Made by a program: the position numbers and the translations under genes
In this document: positions 53,938 to 64,000 of the stretch, in pieces
Layout of the letters: each line of letters begins with the position of its first letter
Position numbering within the stretch: position 1 is the first letter of the stretch
NCBI RefSeq assembly: GCF_963082655.1
Contig: NC_081555.1
Location: 93,326,914-93,390,913 of the forward strand
Length of the DNA: 64,000 nt
Origin: Stomoxys calcitrans
Lineage: Eukaryota > Arthropoda > Insecta > Diptera > Muscidae
Reading direction: 5' to 3'
Notes under the pieces: model-generated
Database searches by the model: none
Told to the model about the DNA's origin: nothing
What the model saw: only the letters and a program-made list of their open reading frames with translations

Positions 53938-55735
53938 AATTGCCAGTCATTGCCCTTCGAGTCTAATTTTGAAAACATACCTTACAAACATACCTGTCGC
54001 TAGAGGCATACCCAGAGATTCCAGTTCCGCTGGAATGTGTGAGGTATTTCATGGGATATCTCTGTGGGTCGCCACCGAGAACAGGCGATTTTTGAACTGT
54101 TCCCCCACTCGTTGAGCGATCTGGGACAGTTGAGAGCGGTCCTTGAATTCAGAAAAATGTTCCCCTGAGATTTAATGGCTGCCCGGGAAGATATTTGTGA
54201 CAATCGTCGTTATGATATACTTTAGCCATTTCATCACTAATTAAATTGCAAAGATTTATAATCAGTGGTCGAGTAACCTACTCGATATGAGCAGTCCTAG
54301 TTCTTCAGAGTACAACCCAAAGCCCACTTGGTTGTATAGTTTGGAACCATCCGTATTATTACCAGGGATATTGTAGTTCCACTCGGTTCTATTAGCTATC
54401 GGGAAACAGAAATTTTTATCAAAAAACGGTTCAGGCAAGTTGTAATCCACACCACCTGGAACATCGGGTGTTGTATCAAGGATAACACATGGTTTGTAGC
54501 CACTGCATGACCAAAGAGAAAGCTCCCATAACCTTACAGCAGTGGTCACGGAAATTATTCTAGCCACAATGTCAAGAGGCATTAAGTGTAGCATTAAAAT
54601 AAGTGCATCGGATGGTAAAGTCTTTAGTGAGGCTGGGATGCACAAACAAGCAATCCTTTGGATTCGGCTGAGTATTGAACAGTAGATGGACTTTTGGAGA
54701 GACGATAACAGACAACAAAGCCATATGGCTGACAACTGCAGCAAACACGCACTCGATTTAAACCAACAACTTTTGCCAATGGCTCTGTTGCAGGTGTATG
54801 GGAAAAGAAAGTCAATTCTGATGCTTGATTTGAAGTTCAAATTTCTATCCAGCAAACCAATATGATGAAAATCTTTCGCCTTCGCCTGGAAAGGTTTTCC
54901 TGGTTTTGGAATGAAAATTACCTTCGTGCCCCTCTATCCCACAGATATATAGGACATGTTTATACAAGCTGAGTACATGTCGCTAAGCTAAGGAGCCAGT
55001 CTATCGGACACAGCTTGTAGTTTAAACCGTGATACATCATCAAGGCCTGGCAACTTAAAATTGTCGATACTTCTTAACGCCCAACGGATTTTTGACTCGG
55101 ACACAATTTACCCAATAACCTCCGAAGAATGTATTCTAGTGACAACCTCTTCTGGAATCACGTTGTCCGTTGGAGAGTTTCCCGCGAAATGTGTAGCAAC
55201 GAGTAGCAACCTTATCCATATATTCTCTGACTTCTGAAAATATCCAATCGTAATAGGTCTCTAGGATAAAATCTTCCATAGCCTTGAGGCCTGAGTTGTA
55301 TCCTTCACGGAGCTGCAGAATTCTACTCCGGATTTGATCTGAGCCTTTCTCATCTCGTACATGTATGTTCTTAGGTCAGCCTTATAGGCGTCCCAATTGT
55401 GGGGTGGCCTTGTGGCCTTCGCCCTCTTAAAGATTTTCTGCAGCTCCTCCTTAGACATACCAGTTCAGGGTCACCATGGTAGTCACTGTTTGTCCCTTGG
55501 TTGGCTCTAGGACATGTTGACACAAGCGAGTCATTCAGTGGTTTCGCCATCCTCTTGACTATTATGTCTATGTCTTCCGCTGTCTCCACTTCCTTTTCTG
55601 GTCTAGAAAGAATAGTCGTGCAGAAAGTTATGCCGAAATTTATCCCAATCCGCCTTCTTTTGTTTAGCCAAAGGACTACTTCTGCTGTATTTTCTCCAAG
55701 GCTGAAACTAATTTAAAGATGATCAGATAGAAAGG
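53938..55735 (-). pseudogene. LINE lineage beta, minus strand, RT palm deleted
   Basis: Minus strand from 5': linker (55261-55458, RAKATRPPHNWDAYKADLRT), RT opening SESKIRWALRSIDNFKLPGL (near 55090), YISVG-RGTKVIFIPKPGK (54905-54960), then directly LDRNLNFKSSIRIDF (54855), HCSILSRIQRIACLC-like sequence, LWELSLWSCSG, and RNase H NNTDGSKLYNQVGFGLYSEE (54290-54350), closing with SQGNIFLNSRTALNCPRSLN (54000-54170). The catalytic palm between PKPGK and LDRNLNF is missing, an internal deletion. Numerous stops. Confidence 0.78.
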
Positions 55736-55763
55736 TGACGTCTAGTACGTACTGCCTGTTCCT

Positions 55764-55973
55764 GGAATTTGGTTGGGTTAGATTAGATTGAAAAGACGGA
55801 CATCCTATGGGCATACATATAAGCCAGTAATCGGCTTGTTGTGCTCTCTAAGAACTAAAAAGTAACCTCGAAAAAGAAAATTTTAGGTATTCCGTGCCAC
55901 TTACAAAATCTTTAAATGTTATCCATACCACTCTCCTAAGTTGGCTCATGTCTGGAATTGTGTCCCACCTAAG
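55764..55973 (-). mobile_element. LINE lineage alpha 3' tail, extra tandem copy
   Basis: The tail and the first codons of the C-terminal zinc region (to CCCACCTAAG), followed immediately by a second tail at 55975. It keeps the uninterrupted AACTAAAAAGTAACCTCG, the empty-site version of the A1 insertion point. Confidence 0.75.
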
Positions 55974-55974
55974 T

Positions 55975-57140
55975 AAGGTTAAGTTGAAAAGATGGTGCAA
56001 ATATTAATCTGCCCCATGCCACTATAGACATACACCTAAGCCTGTAATCGGCCTGCTGTGCGCTCTAAAACTAAAAAGTAACCTCGAAAAAGAAAATCTA
56101 AGTTGGGAATTCCGTGCTACTTACAAAAAATTGTTTTTCATACCACCACCCCACACTCGCCGTACTCGCGTTAGTACCACACCACCTTACACATTCCCTA
56201 ATCGCCCGGAACTCCGCCTGCAGGACCGCATTGTAGTCAGGCAGTCTTAAACAGATCTCAGCCCCGGGTTCTCAATGTAGACCCCCAGGCCCACTCTGTT
56301 CTCTAGCTTTGATCCATCCATGTAACATGATCTTCCAGATGGCTATACAAGGCTGTGCCGCAGGCAGCAGTGCCTCGCACTCGACCTCAAACGTAGTCTC
56401 AAGTATCCGACCGGGAACCTCTTCCATTCCTTCCAGGATTCCTATCCGATTTGATTATACCGCATAGGTATGAGCTGCTCCCATCCTCAATTCATTCTCC
56501 CATCGCCTTAAGTCTCATAGCCGCAGTGGCTGCCACACATTTAATCTGTTTGTCAATGGGTCGGATATCTTAAATAGTCTCCAGTACCCTAGTGGGTGTG
56601 GTCCTCATCGCTCTGCCTATGCCAAGACAACATGTTCTCTGAACTTGTTGTATGGTCTTATCGTAGCACTGTTTAACCATAGCAGTCTACCAAACTACTG
56701 AGGTAAGTGAGTATTGGTCTAATCACGCTCATGTAGAGCCAGTGGACTATTCTCTTATTCAGGCCCCATTTCGATCCTAAAGCCCATCTACATAAAGCCC
56801 ATTATCTGTGAGCCTTCTCAGTACGCTCCTGAATGTGACACTTCCAGTTTCAGTTTCCTGTCCAAGTTCACACCTAACTATTTGACCGTGTCTTATATCG
56901 AAATCGTCTAATTGAGGAAACGTGGTGCGTCAAATTGGCCCCCCTTCGTCTTCCTCGTTAACAGTCATATTTCTGTCTTCTCTGTGTTAACATTGAGACC
57001 CCTGGGTCTTGCCCAGTCATATGCCATATGCAAGACCCTTTCGGTACTTCTGCATAGCTGGTTCGGATCTTTACCCCTTAGAAGTATTCTAACATCGTCT
57101 GCATAGCAGACGGATACAAATCTTTCCTCAGTCAGCATCC
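55975..57140 (-). pseudogene. LINE lineage alpha RT/RNase H/3' tail
   Basis: Minus strand: the catalytic RT box encoding CYADDVRILL near 57085-57110 (YADD intact), KDPNQLCRS-like sequence, AYDWARPRGLNVNTEKTEI, then the RT thumb with LETI-DIRPIDKQIKC, and the RNase H start near 56290-56340. The part between RNase H start and tail is deleted (56150-56170). Stops present. The best-preserved YADD of this lineage in the window. Confidence 0.78.
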
Positions 57141-57159
57141 GTTAGAGGTTATTTATGGT

Positions 57160-57460
57160 GGTCACCCAAAGGACCAGGAAATAAAGGACGGTTTCTTCCC
57201 TTTATTAAAAATCCCTATACTGCAATTTTTAAAATATGCGATAAGCTGTTCATCCCTTTCGTTGATATGTGAAATCCCCAATCTCAGGTTATTAGTATCA
57301 CTTCCAACAACTTGAGGCTTTAAGGCGGCATCTCTGAATCGTATGCCATGCTTGGGAAGCCAGCCAGTAGTGAGACTTATTAATTTCAGGCCAGATACTA
57401 CTGAATCTTCAGTGCCTTGCGACGGAAGAAGAAACACCAGTTGTGTACACTCCATAATTA
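57160..57460 (-). pseudogene. LINE lineage beta endonuclease piece, inverted
   Basis: Minus-strand frame with TEDSVVSGLKLISLTTGWLP, VVGSDTNNLRLGISHINERD and SIGIFNKGKKPSFIS. Colinear with plus-strand 12000-12190. It stands head to head with the 3' end of the same lineage at 57475. Confidence 0.8.
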
Positions 57461-57474
57461 TGAGCCCTAATCTT

Positions 57475-57870
57475 GACTTGAAAAGGTCTACTGCTCTGCT
57501 GTCGCTGACTAAAACAGACGCTTCAGTCATTATGTCCGCCATGACAGCTCACTGTCTGATCGGAAAACATGTTGGCAGACTTTAGGTTGCAAGCAACGAC
57601 TTCTGCAGGATTTGTAAGGACGTCGAGATGAGAAGAGACTATAGAACATCTGCTGTGTGTGTATCCCGCACTAGCAGTCAGACGGTGTTCCACTTTAGGT
57701 TCTCATTTCTTTGAGAACTTGTCTGATTTAGCGGATGTGATCAGTCGCAAGCTGTTGGGATTTTTAAAGCGATCTGGATGGTTCAACGGTTGGAACGAGA
57801 AGGCATCATCCGTCTCCCGTGCCCGTGGTATGACAATAGACGAAAAAGTATAAGTCGGACTCCCACTTAA
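57475..57870 (+). pseudogene. LINE lineage beta 3' end
   Basis: DLKRSTALLSLTKTDASVIM, TAHCLIGKHVGRL, ASNDFCRICKDVE, then VYPALAVRRCSTLGSHFFEN and LADVISRKLLGFLKRSGWFN (C-terminal zinc region). Colinear with 14998-15280. Confidence 0.8.
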
Positions 57871-57946
57871 ACCTAAACTTATAGTTTGCCGTAAGATTGC
57901 ACAGACGAACTGATGCATACGCTTGTTCTTCAGCTATGTTACAACT

Positions 57947-58167
57947 ATTGGGTTGCGGATTTTTCATATAGTCGGCGTTGACAAATTTTTTCACAGCTTG
58001 TGACTCTGTAATTGCATTCTTTCTTCTGTCAGTTATTAGCTGTTACTTTCAGTTTGCTTTAGAAAAAAAGTGTAAAAAAAGTATATTTGATTAAAATTCA
58101 TTCTAAGTTTTATTAAAAATGCATTTACTTTCTTTTAAAAAATCCGCAATTACTTTTTGGGCAACCC
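57947..58167 (-). mobile_element. Mariner-like MITE, copy 5, one terminus deleted
   Basis: 221 bp. The left repeat reads TTGGGTTGCGGATTTTT, missing about 15 internal bases of the inverted repeat; the right repeat ends GCAACCCTA. Confidence 0.92.
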
Positions 58168-58649
58168 TATACTTAGCTCTCATTCTGACTAGGCTGTATG
58201 GATTCTATACTAAGGTCAGGGATTGGTTCTGTGGTATTTTTGCTGCAGTTTCTATCGGCTGCTAGCAGCCAGGAAAAATTTTCTTCTCATGTCCTAAGTA
58301 CAGTATCTGTATCTGTTACAGGATGATTTGCCAAAGCCTCCGTTTTAATGTTTAATTTTTTGTTTGATTACTGAACTTCTTGGTAGATTTCCGGTCTTCT
58401 TTCGCTCATACTCACGCCTTTAAATTTTCTTTTCATTTCTGTGGAAAGTTGTTTCACCTATTCTTCTTCCCCGATACATCGCCTTCGTCTGTCGCGATGC
58501 TACTGACTGTAGGTTTGATCTGTATGCCGCATTTTTGGCTTCAGTAGCGTTTCGAAACTCTTGGTCCTACCATGAGTTCCTTGAGGGAGGCTTCTGGTAA
58601 CCAAGTACAAATAAGTTTATTATTGCAGCTCTATATCACCATGATAAAC
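58168..58649. other. Unassigned stretch, possibly decayed element
   Basis: No frame recognised. Its 3' part joins the RTE-like 5' region. Confidence 0.4.
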
Positions 58650-59066
58650 CTGGATTGCTGTGAGCACCATACAGACTTGAACCTTGAGGTCCAATCTGTG
58701 TGCTGTTCATTGCTGTCACAAAAAGCTAAGCTGTGAGCTACCGGGCGCGTGCACAGGTTGCGGATAGTGGAATGGTCCATACAGAATAGCTGCTATGGCA
58801 GTAGCGGACAATCAGCGGTATCTTGCATGGCCAATCAGCGATATCGAGCGGAGAGTCTCAGTGAGAGGCCGGGCAGCACTGGCTCTTGCACAAATACTGA
58901 ATGCCTATGAAGCTCGACATGGCGAGTTATTGGCGCCTTTAAACAACCAATGGCCACCCTGTTCCCGTGGCGATCGGTCCTTTGTACCGGAACGAGCTTG
59001 CTCACCTACAGGAGCTTGAAGAAGATCATCACCTCCACATCAAAATGTGGCTTCAACAACAACAAC
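58650..59066 (+). mobile_element. Short RTE-derived element with CAA tail
   Basis: Matches 3150-3440 (GAGCACCATAC, GAGCTACCGGGCGCGTGCAC, GAGAGTCTCAGTGAGAGGC, CGAGTTATTGGCGCC), then CTCACCTACAGGAGC and a (CAA)n tail at 59049-59066. No endonuclease or RT. An internal duplication AATCAGCG-TATC occurs at 58810 and 58833. Confidence 0.7.
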
Positions 59067-59549
59067 CATGATAATGCAGTGTCAGTACGTACATTTCTCG
59101 CTACGCTTTAACGGGTGCTCACTTTGCTGGAAGAAGGTAATAATGCGAATTGACTTTCGTACCTCGAATCGATTGAATCGATTCCATCCAGAAGAAAGTG
59201 ATCTATTGGTTTCTTGCGGTTGAATTGGAATAAGAATGTGGCGTTTTGAATATTACGATGTTCAAACGAACGAATTTTCGGACTTTTCCTTGTTGTGGCT
59301 AAATTTTTCCCATGGTTGATCCAGGGTATTTTTTTTTCCTTTCTTGGCATTAAAAGCTCCCAGTAGAGCTCATTCTACCGAATCCAAAAAGCCATTGCCA
59401 AACTTGTATCTCGTTTTAAGACAGCTAAAGTATAACACGTCACCTTCCGGACCTCTCTCCTAATCCATCGTAGTTCCAGTGAGGCGGCAACATCACTTTT
59501 GGGTACTCCCAAGTGAATAATGATGAGCAAGACCCCATCTAGTATTGTA
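59067..59549. other. No recognisable gene or repeat
   Basis: Mixed-composition DNA between the RTE-derived element and MITE copy 6. Confidence 0.4.
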
Positions 59550-59784
59550 TTGGGTTGAACAAAAAGTAATTGCGGATTTTTTAAAAGAAAGTAAATGCAT
59601 TTTTATAAAACTTAGAATGAACTTTTATCAAATATACTTTTTTTACACTTTTTTCTAAAGCAAGCTAAAAGTAACAGCTGATAACTGACAGAAGAAAGAA
59701 TGCAATTACAGAGTCACAAGCTGTGAAAAAATTTGTCAACGCCGACTATATGAAAAATCCGCAATTACTTTTTGGGCAACCCAA
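59550..59784 (+). mobile_element. Mariner-like MITE, copy 6
   Basis: 235 bp between TA dinucleotides (59548-59549, 59785-59786). The left repeat has GCCC changed to GAAC. Confidence 0.95.
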
Positions 59785-60367
59785 TAGTTCCCAGATTACT
59801 TATTTCTAGCTGGATAATTGGAAATTAAGTGGCAAGAAAATTCTAAATCAAATTTGTATTTACATTGCTTTCTCCATCTGTTTACAAGTATGTGGATAAG
59901 AGCAAAACAACAGTATCTAAATCATCCACTACAAATTTAAGACACATTTTGGTTGTTTTTGGTGCACAACAGCCTCTTGAAAATACTGACTACCGTCGAA
60001 TGTTGAATAATTGAAGTTGTTTTTTCCTTCTCTCTCTTACTATCTTTGGTTCTCCCAGCTCCACTTGATTAGTAATAAAAGGAACCCTAAAACATTTTTA
60101 TTACTTTAAAATACGATTTATGTGATGCAATAAAAGGCGAAGGAATGTTGTAGGTACAGGCAACAAAACCGCCACAACATCCAAAGAATAGGGAGAGAGA
60201 GAGTTCGAAAAACACAAAAACAACAAAATAGTAGAAAAGAAACATTTTTCTTCTTGGCTTACACGGTGAAATTGAACTCTTGTTGTTACAAATGCAACGT
60301 TGTGTGAATTGCCGCCACTTCCGTTTCCTTGTGATTTCGTTCTTTTTTATATTGCCTGGGTGTTAAC
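59785..60367. other. Unique AT-rich DNA upstream of a small ORF
   Basis: No dispersed repeats. A TTTTTTATATTGCC stretch lies about 20-30 bases upstream of the ATG at 60368. Confidence 0.45.
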
Positions 60368-60553
60368 ATGTTTTATTACGCTGCCGTATCGTCTGCTCGC
60401 GCTGCCTTAACTGCTACTCTGTTGATTTTGTGGTTGACGGTCGGTCATATTAACGTTATAGCCCCACACGCTTGTAAATTTGGTATGAATAAATGTCGAT
60501 TTTACGCAAGACGACGTTGTATTCTCTTTGACTTCCTTCAATGTTTATCATAA
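60368..60553 (+). CDS. Candidate small secreted Cys-containing peptide, or first exon
   Basis: 61 codons, ATG in a favourable fly context (TTAACATG). Residues 12-28 (AALTATLLILWLTVGHI) form one hydrophobic stretch preceded by an Arg, like a signal peptide. The rest is short and basic with four cysteines (Cys36, Cys43, Cys51, Cys59) and an Arg-Arg-Arg cluster (ARRRC). The third codon position is C/G-richer than the flanks. No family recognised. Potential splice donors (GGTATGA at 60480, AAGTATG at 60551) mean it could be a first exon. Surrounding DNA is single-copy. Confidence 0.35.
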   Translation: MFYYAAVSSARAALTATLLILWLTVGHINVIAPHACKFGMNKCRFYARRRCILFDFLQCLS

Positions 60554-60721
60554 GTATGCATGTATACACTTGCATGCATCTTGAAAAATCGCATAAAGCG
60601 TATATTTAGCATTTTAATGTGTTTACTAAAGCAGGGTCTTAACTTTGGAGCATGATATTTAAATTTCCTCAAATTTTGATATTCTTTGAAGCTTGATTTG
60701 TATATCTACCATCATAGAATT

Positions 60722-60860
60722 GGCGGCATATTCGATTAGTCATTCCGTTTGCAACACATGGAAATATCCATTTCCGACCCTGCAAAGAATATATATTTCG
60801 ACGTCCACGTGTCTGTCCGTTCGTCCGTGTGTAGCTGTAATGGCTGTATCTCCTTAACTA
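60722..60860 (-). mobile_element. 3' end fragment of a subfamily A modular repeat
   Basis: Reverse complement of GTTGCAAACGGAATGAC and the GTCGGAAATGGATATTTC module, then GGACGAACGGACAGACACG. The rest is missing. Confidence 0.7.
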
Positions 60861-61012
60861 TACGACCAAGAGGGAAATGACTCCATCAAAAAATACAGAA
60901 TTTCTTCGATAATCTTCTAAAAATCGAGATTTGATTTGGAAAACATAAAATGGCTTTAACTCCTAGAGGGAAATGAGCCATAATTCGTGACTCCATCAAA
61001 AAGTCTTGGATT
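60861..61012. repeat. Short direct duplication
   Basis: AGAGGGAAATGA and ACTCCATCAAAAA each occur twice (about 60870/60884 and 60965/60991). Confidence 0.5.
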
Positions 61013-61960
61013 GACGGAACTTTGGTATCGTCATGTGGAAATTCATGCTACACGGATGGATCGAAGCTATACGACAGAGTTTACCTAGGGTATACATGGA
61101 GAACCCAATGACTGAGCTCTGTTTCCGACTGCCTCACCATAATCACCCATCATACCGTAAAGTGTAGCATGTTCGCCTATGACGCTGAACGTCTAACTTC
61201 GAATTCTGGCAAGAAAATCAGAAAACAAACAGAAAAACATCGCCTCCTGAGCCTGGCGAAAACGTCATGCGAAAAATTCTTCCCAAAAAGGTTTCGCAAT
61301 GCGGCACGCCGTTCGGAATCGGCTATAAAATGGGAGTCCCTTATCATGAGCTTAAACTTGATTCGGACAGCGCTCATTGACATGTGAGAAGTTTGCCCTT
61401 ATTCCTTAATGGAATGTTCATAGGCAAATGTGAATTTTTACTCATTATAATGTCCTGCAGGTGGACATCCGGGCGATTACGGACTGCATGAGGTGGAGTA
61501 ATGTTAATGCGAGGACGTCAATTGTCAAGGTCAAGGAAACTTAACGCCTTCACTGTTTCACGCATCGTTTTAGTGTCTTGCCATAGCGGAGTAAGGGGGT
61601 AAGAGGGCTGCCGCCAATAAACTTGGTTAACCCAAGCCTTTCGGGTTGGGGAAAATCCTATGGGGAATCCGAAACGTGAGAAGACGAGGCCATTACTGAA
61701 AGGAACTAAGAAGGTGGTCAGTATAGCTTTCGGTAGCATTATAGGACATGTAGGATTACGAGCTCACTTATGCAGAATAGGTGCTGCGCGTGATAGAGCA
61801 GTGGGGATGACGGTGAGACAATAAGGCTTTTCATATGTCATTGCGGCATTTCGCTGCTTACAAACAACCAAACTTAGGTGGGGACTCAATATCAAACATG
61901 GAACGCGTTTCTTCTTTGGTTAGAAAACTTTTTACCCATATTAGGTGTGATGGCTTCAAG
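61013..61960 (+). pseudogene. LINE lineage alpha RNase H and zinc region, with a SINE
   Basis: SCYTDGSKLYDRVYLGY (RNase H start, 61045-61095), SDCLTIITHHT, the SINE, then LQVDIRAITDCMRWSNVNAR (61455-61510), a decayed middle, and GHVGLRAHLCRIGAARDRAV (61746-61805), NIKHGTRF. Stops and frame changes. Parallel to 33690-34578. Confidence 0.75.
61158..61441 (+). mobile_element. SINE copy inside LINE RNase H
   Basis: TAGCATGTTCGCCTATGACG, B-box reduced to CTTCGAATTCTGG, AAAAAGGTTTCGCAATGCGG, CGGCTATAAAATGGGAG, AGCTTAAACTTGATTCGG. The RNase H frame resumes on the far side. Confidence 0.85.
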
Positions 61961-62276
61961 GACAGTGCGTTGGTATGTTGTATTGGAGTCGTATTAAATG
62001 CGAAAACGCCTATATTACACAATTTCCACATTAATCAGGCTCGACAACCATGTCCATTAGCTTTACTTTTTCCCAATGCATGTGTTTTTGTGTAATGACA
62101 GACTTTCTTTCTGCGACAATTATACTACTTCCGTGATACACACGAATCTGTGGATCTGTTGGAAGTTGAATTGATAGCTTCGAACGCTAGACAACGGCAA
62201 CGGCTCTCGTTGTCGCTCCGTGTGCCCAGTTTGCTGAGGGGTTTTTGGGAGGGTGGGGAGACCCCTCAGAAATCAA
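61961..62276. other. No gene recognised
   Basis: Unassigned 300-bp stretch; GGGAGGGTGGGGAGACCCC near 62250 resembles D-type repeat cores. Confidence 0.4.
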
Positions 62277-63351
62277 TTGGGGGGTATACTAATTTCGTCA
62301 TTCTGTTTGCAACACCTCGAAATATGCCTTTGAGACCCCATAAAGTATATATGTTCTTGATAGTCATGTCATTTTAAGTCGATCTAGCCATGTCCGTCTG
62401 TCTGTCCGTCCGTCCGTCTGTCGAAAGCACGCTAACTTTCGAAGCAGTAAAGCTAGGCGCTTGAAATTTTGCACAAATACTTCTTATTAGTGAAGGTCGG
62501 TTGGGATTGTAAATGGGCCAAATCGGTCCATATTTTGATATAGCTGTCATATAAACCGATCTTGGATGTTGACTTCTTGAGCCAATAGAGCGCGCAATTC
62601 TCGCCCGATTTGACTGAAATTTTGCACGTGGTGTTTTTGGATCATTTCCAACAACTGCGTCAAGTTTGATTCAAATCGGTATATAACCTGATATAGCTGC
62701 CAACATAAACCGATCATGGGTCTTGATTTCTTCAGCTTTTAGAGGGCGCAATTCTTATCCGATTTGGTTGTAATTTTGCACGTGGTGTTTCGGTCCTGCT
62801 TTCAACAACTGCGCCAAGTATGGTTTAAATCAGTATATGTTTTGATATAGCTGTCATATAAACCGATCTTGGATGTTGACTTCTTGAGCCAATAGAGCGC
62901 GCAATTCTCATTCGATTTGGCTGAAATTTTACATGAGGTGTTTTGTTATGACTTCCAATAACTGTGCTTACTATGGCGCAAATCGGTACATAACCTGATA
63001 TAGTTGCCATATAAACCGATCTGGGATCTTGACTCCTTGAGCCTATAGAGGGCGCAATTCTCTTCCGATTAGGCAGAAATTTTGTACAACGGCTTCTCTC
63101 ATGACCTTCAACATACGTGTATAATATGGTCTGAATCGATCAATAGCTTGATGAAGCTCCCATATAAACTTATTTCCCGATTTTGCTTCTTGAGCCCCTT
63201 ACAAGGCGCAATTCTTATCCGAATGAATTGAAATATTATACACTGACTTCTAAATGTAAAAGAGATACCGCACATAGAACTCGACAAATGCGATCCATGG
63301 TGGAGGGTATATAAGATTCGGCGCAGCCGAACTTAGCACGCTCTTACTTGT
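62277..63351 (-). mobile_element. Modular repeat B7, near complete
   Basis: 3' module GGGGGGTATACTAATTTCG and the GTCCGTCCGTCCGTCTGTCG block (62400-62420), units with AATAGAGCGCGCAATTCTC, and the 5' module ATTCGGCGCAGCCGAA (63316-63331) and CTTACTTGTT. Both ends are present, about 1.07 kb. Confidence 0.82.
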
Positions 63352-63431
63352 TGTGTCTATAGAGAACAGACAAACAAATTAAGAATGAAGTACGAGTAAA
63401 CAATCAAACAAACAAAGCGCAACAATTTCAT

Positions 63432-63559
63432 ATTTTTGATAGTCATGACATTTTAAGTCGATCTAGCCATGCCCGTCCACCCATCTGCCGAAAGCACGCT
63501 AACTTACGAAGGAGTAAAGTTAGGAGCTTGAAACTTTGCACAAATACTTCTTATTAGTA
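63432..63559 (-). mobile_element. 3' module fragment of subfamily B
   Basis: TTTTGATAGTCATGACATTTTA, GATCTAGCCATGCCCGTCC and AAAGCACGCTAACTTACGAA match 62356-62470. Joined to a D repeat at about 63559. Confidence 0.75.
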
Positions 63560-64000
63560 TGGATATCAAATTCGTGCTGCACTTCCAAATCCCTTTAATT
63601 TGAGCCCCATATTGCCATGGCCGGTAAATATGAACCGTTTGGAGGGTGTTTTGGGGTTGGGACGGCCACCTGCACTTTGCACTGAAAATAGATACCAAAT
63701 TAGTTTTTTATTCCCAACGTAAATGAAGTTCAGTTTAGGGGGTGCTTTAGGGCATACCACAAAACACTTGGCTCCAAAATTGGATACCAAATTCGTGTTC
63801 TACTCTCAAATACCTTTCATTTGAGTCCTATATTGCAATAATGGGTCAAATAACCCATTTGACGTATCTTTAGAAGGAAAAGCGCCACCTAGACTTGAAC
63901 GCAAATTTTTATGTCATATTCGTAATCTTCTCCCAACTACCTTTCATTTGAGTCTCATATACCCATGGTCGGCTAAAATGCCCATTTAGGGGTATTTGGG
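63560..64000 (+). repeat. D-type tandem repeat, runs off the window
   Basis: Colinear with 40170-40570: TTGAGCCCCATATTGCCATG, GGAGGGTGTTTTGGGG, AGCGCCACCTAGACTTGAAC. Continues past the window end. Confidence 0.75.

Overview
This is a eukaryotic, AT-rich, gene-poor window made mostly of transposable elements. The elements are a copia LTR retrotransposon whose primer-binding site matches the Drosophila copia type, several RNase H-bearing and Jockey/RTE-type LINEs, tRNA-derived SINEs, mariner-like MITEs and dispersed modular repeats. Together with DRE (TATCGATA) promoter motifs and a short thioredoxin intron, this points to a higher fly, most likely a muscoid such as a stable-fly or house-fly relative. 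The species is an inference.

Host genes. One clear host gene is present: a two-exon mitochondrial-type thioredoxin on the minus strand (38330-37617). To its left are a cluster of DRE motifs (37234-37298) and a small plus-strand ORF (37328-37516) of unknown status. A second candidate is a 61-codon ORF at 60368 that begins with a signal-peptide-like segment. Everything else with coding character comes from mobile elements.

Layout. 1-3144: unique DNA, then a LINE 3' tail split by a 2.2-kb modular repeat. 3145-6075: RTE endonuclease remnant and a minus-strand LINE. 6800-9420: modular repeat, then a BEL/Pao integrase remnant and a gag-like zinc-knuckle ORF. 9425-15310: D-type repeats and a long decayed LINE (ORF1, endonuclease, RT, RNase H) carrying an RTE-derived insert and a MITE. 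15345-25600: modular repeats of several subfamilies, many head-to-tail, with nested SINE and MITE copies. 25850-30345: a Jockey-type LINE split by a complete solo LTR and by a SINE. 30346-37120: quiet DNA, modular repeats and two LINE fragments in opposite orientation. 37230-39035: the thioredoxin island. 39040-46320: repeats interrupted by an almost intact copia element (41129-45494) with identical LTRs. 46321-64000: more LINE, SINE, MITE and modular-repeat copies.

Main points of interest. (1) The dominant modular repeats look like a Helentron/HINE-type family: a 5' GTTCGGCC/GGCCGAAC hairpin, asymmetric inverted repeats (TATACCCACCACC / GGTGGTGGGTATA), a 3' terminal hairpin and internal units of about 153 bp. 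Two strongly diverged subfamilies keep the same unit length and the same internal inverted repeat. (2) The copia element is very young; its only two frame breaks lie in an A8 run and an AT dinucleotide tract. (3) A 1,073-bp solo LTR with 66-bp U3 repeats sits inside a LINE endonuclease with a 4-bp target duplication. (4) Several nested insertions can be resolved to the base from empty-site paralogues within the window.
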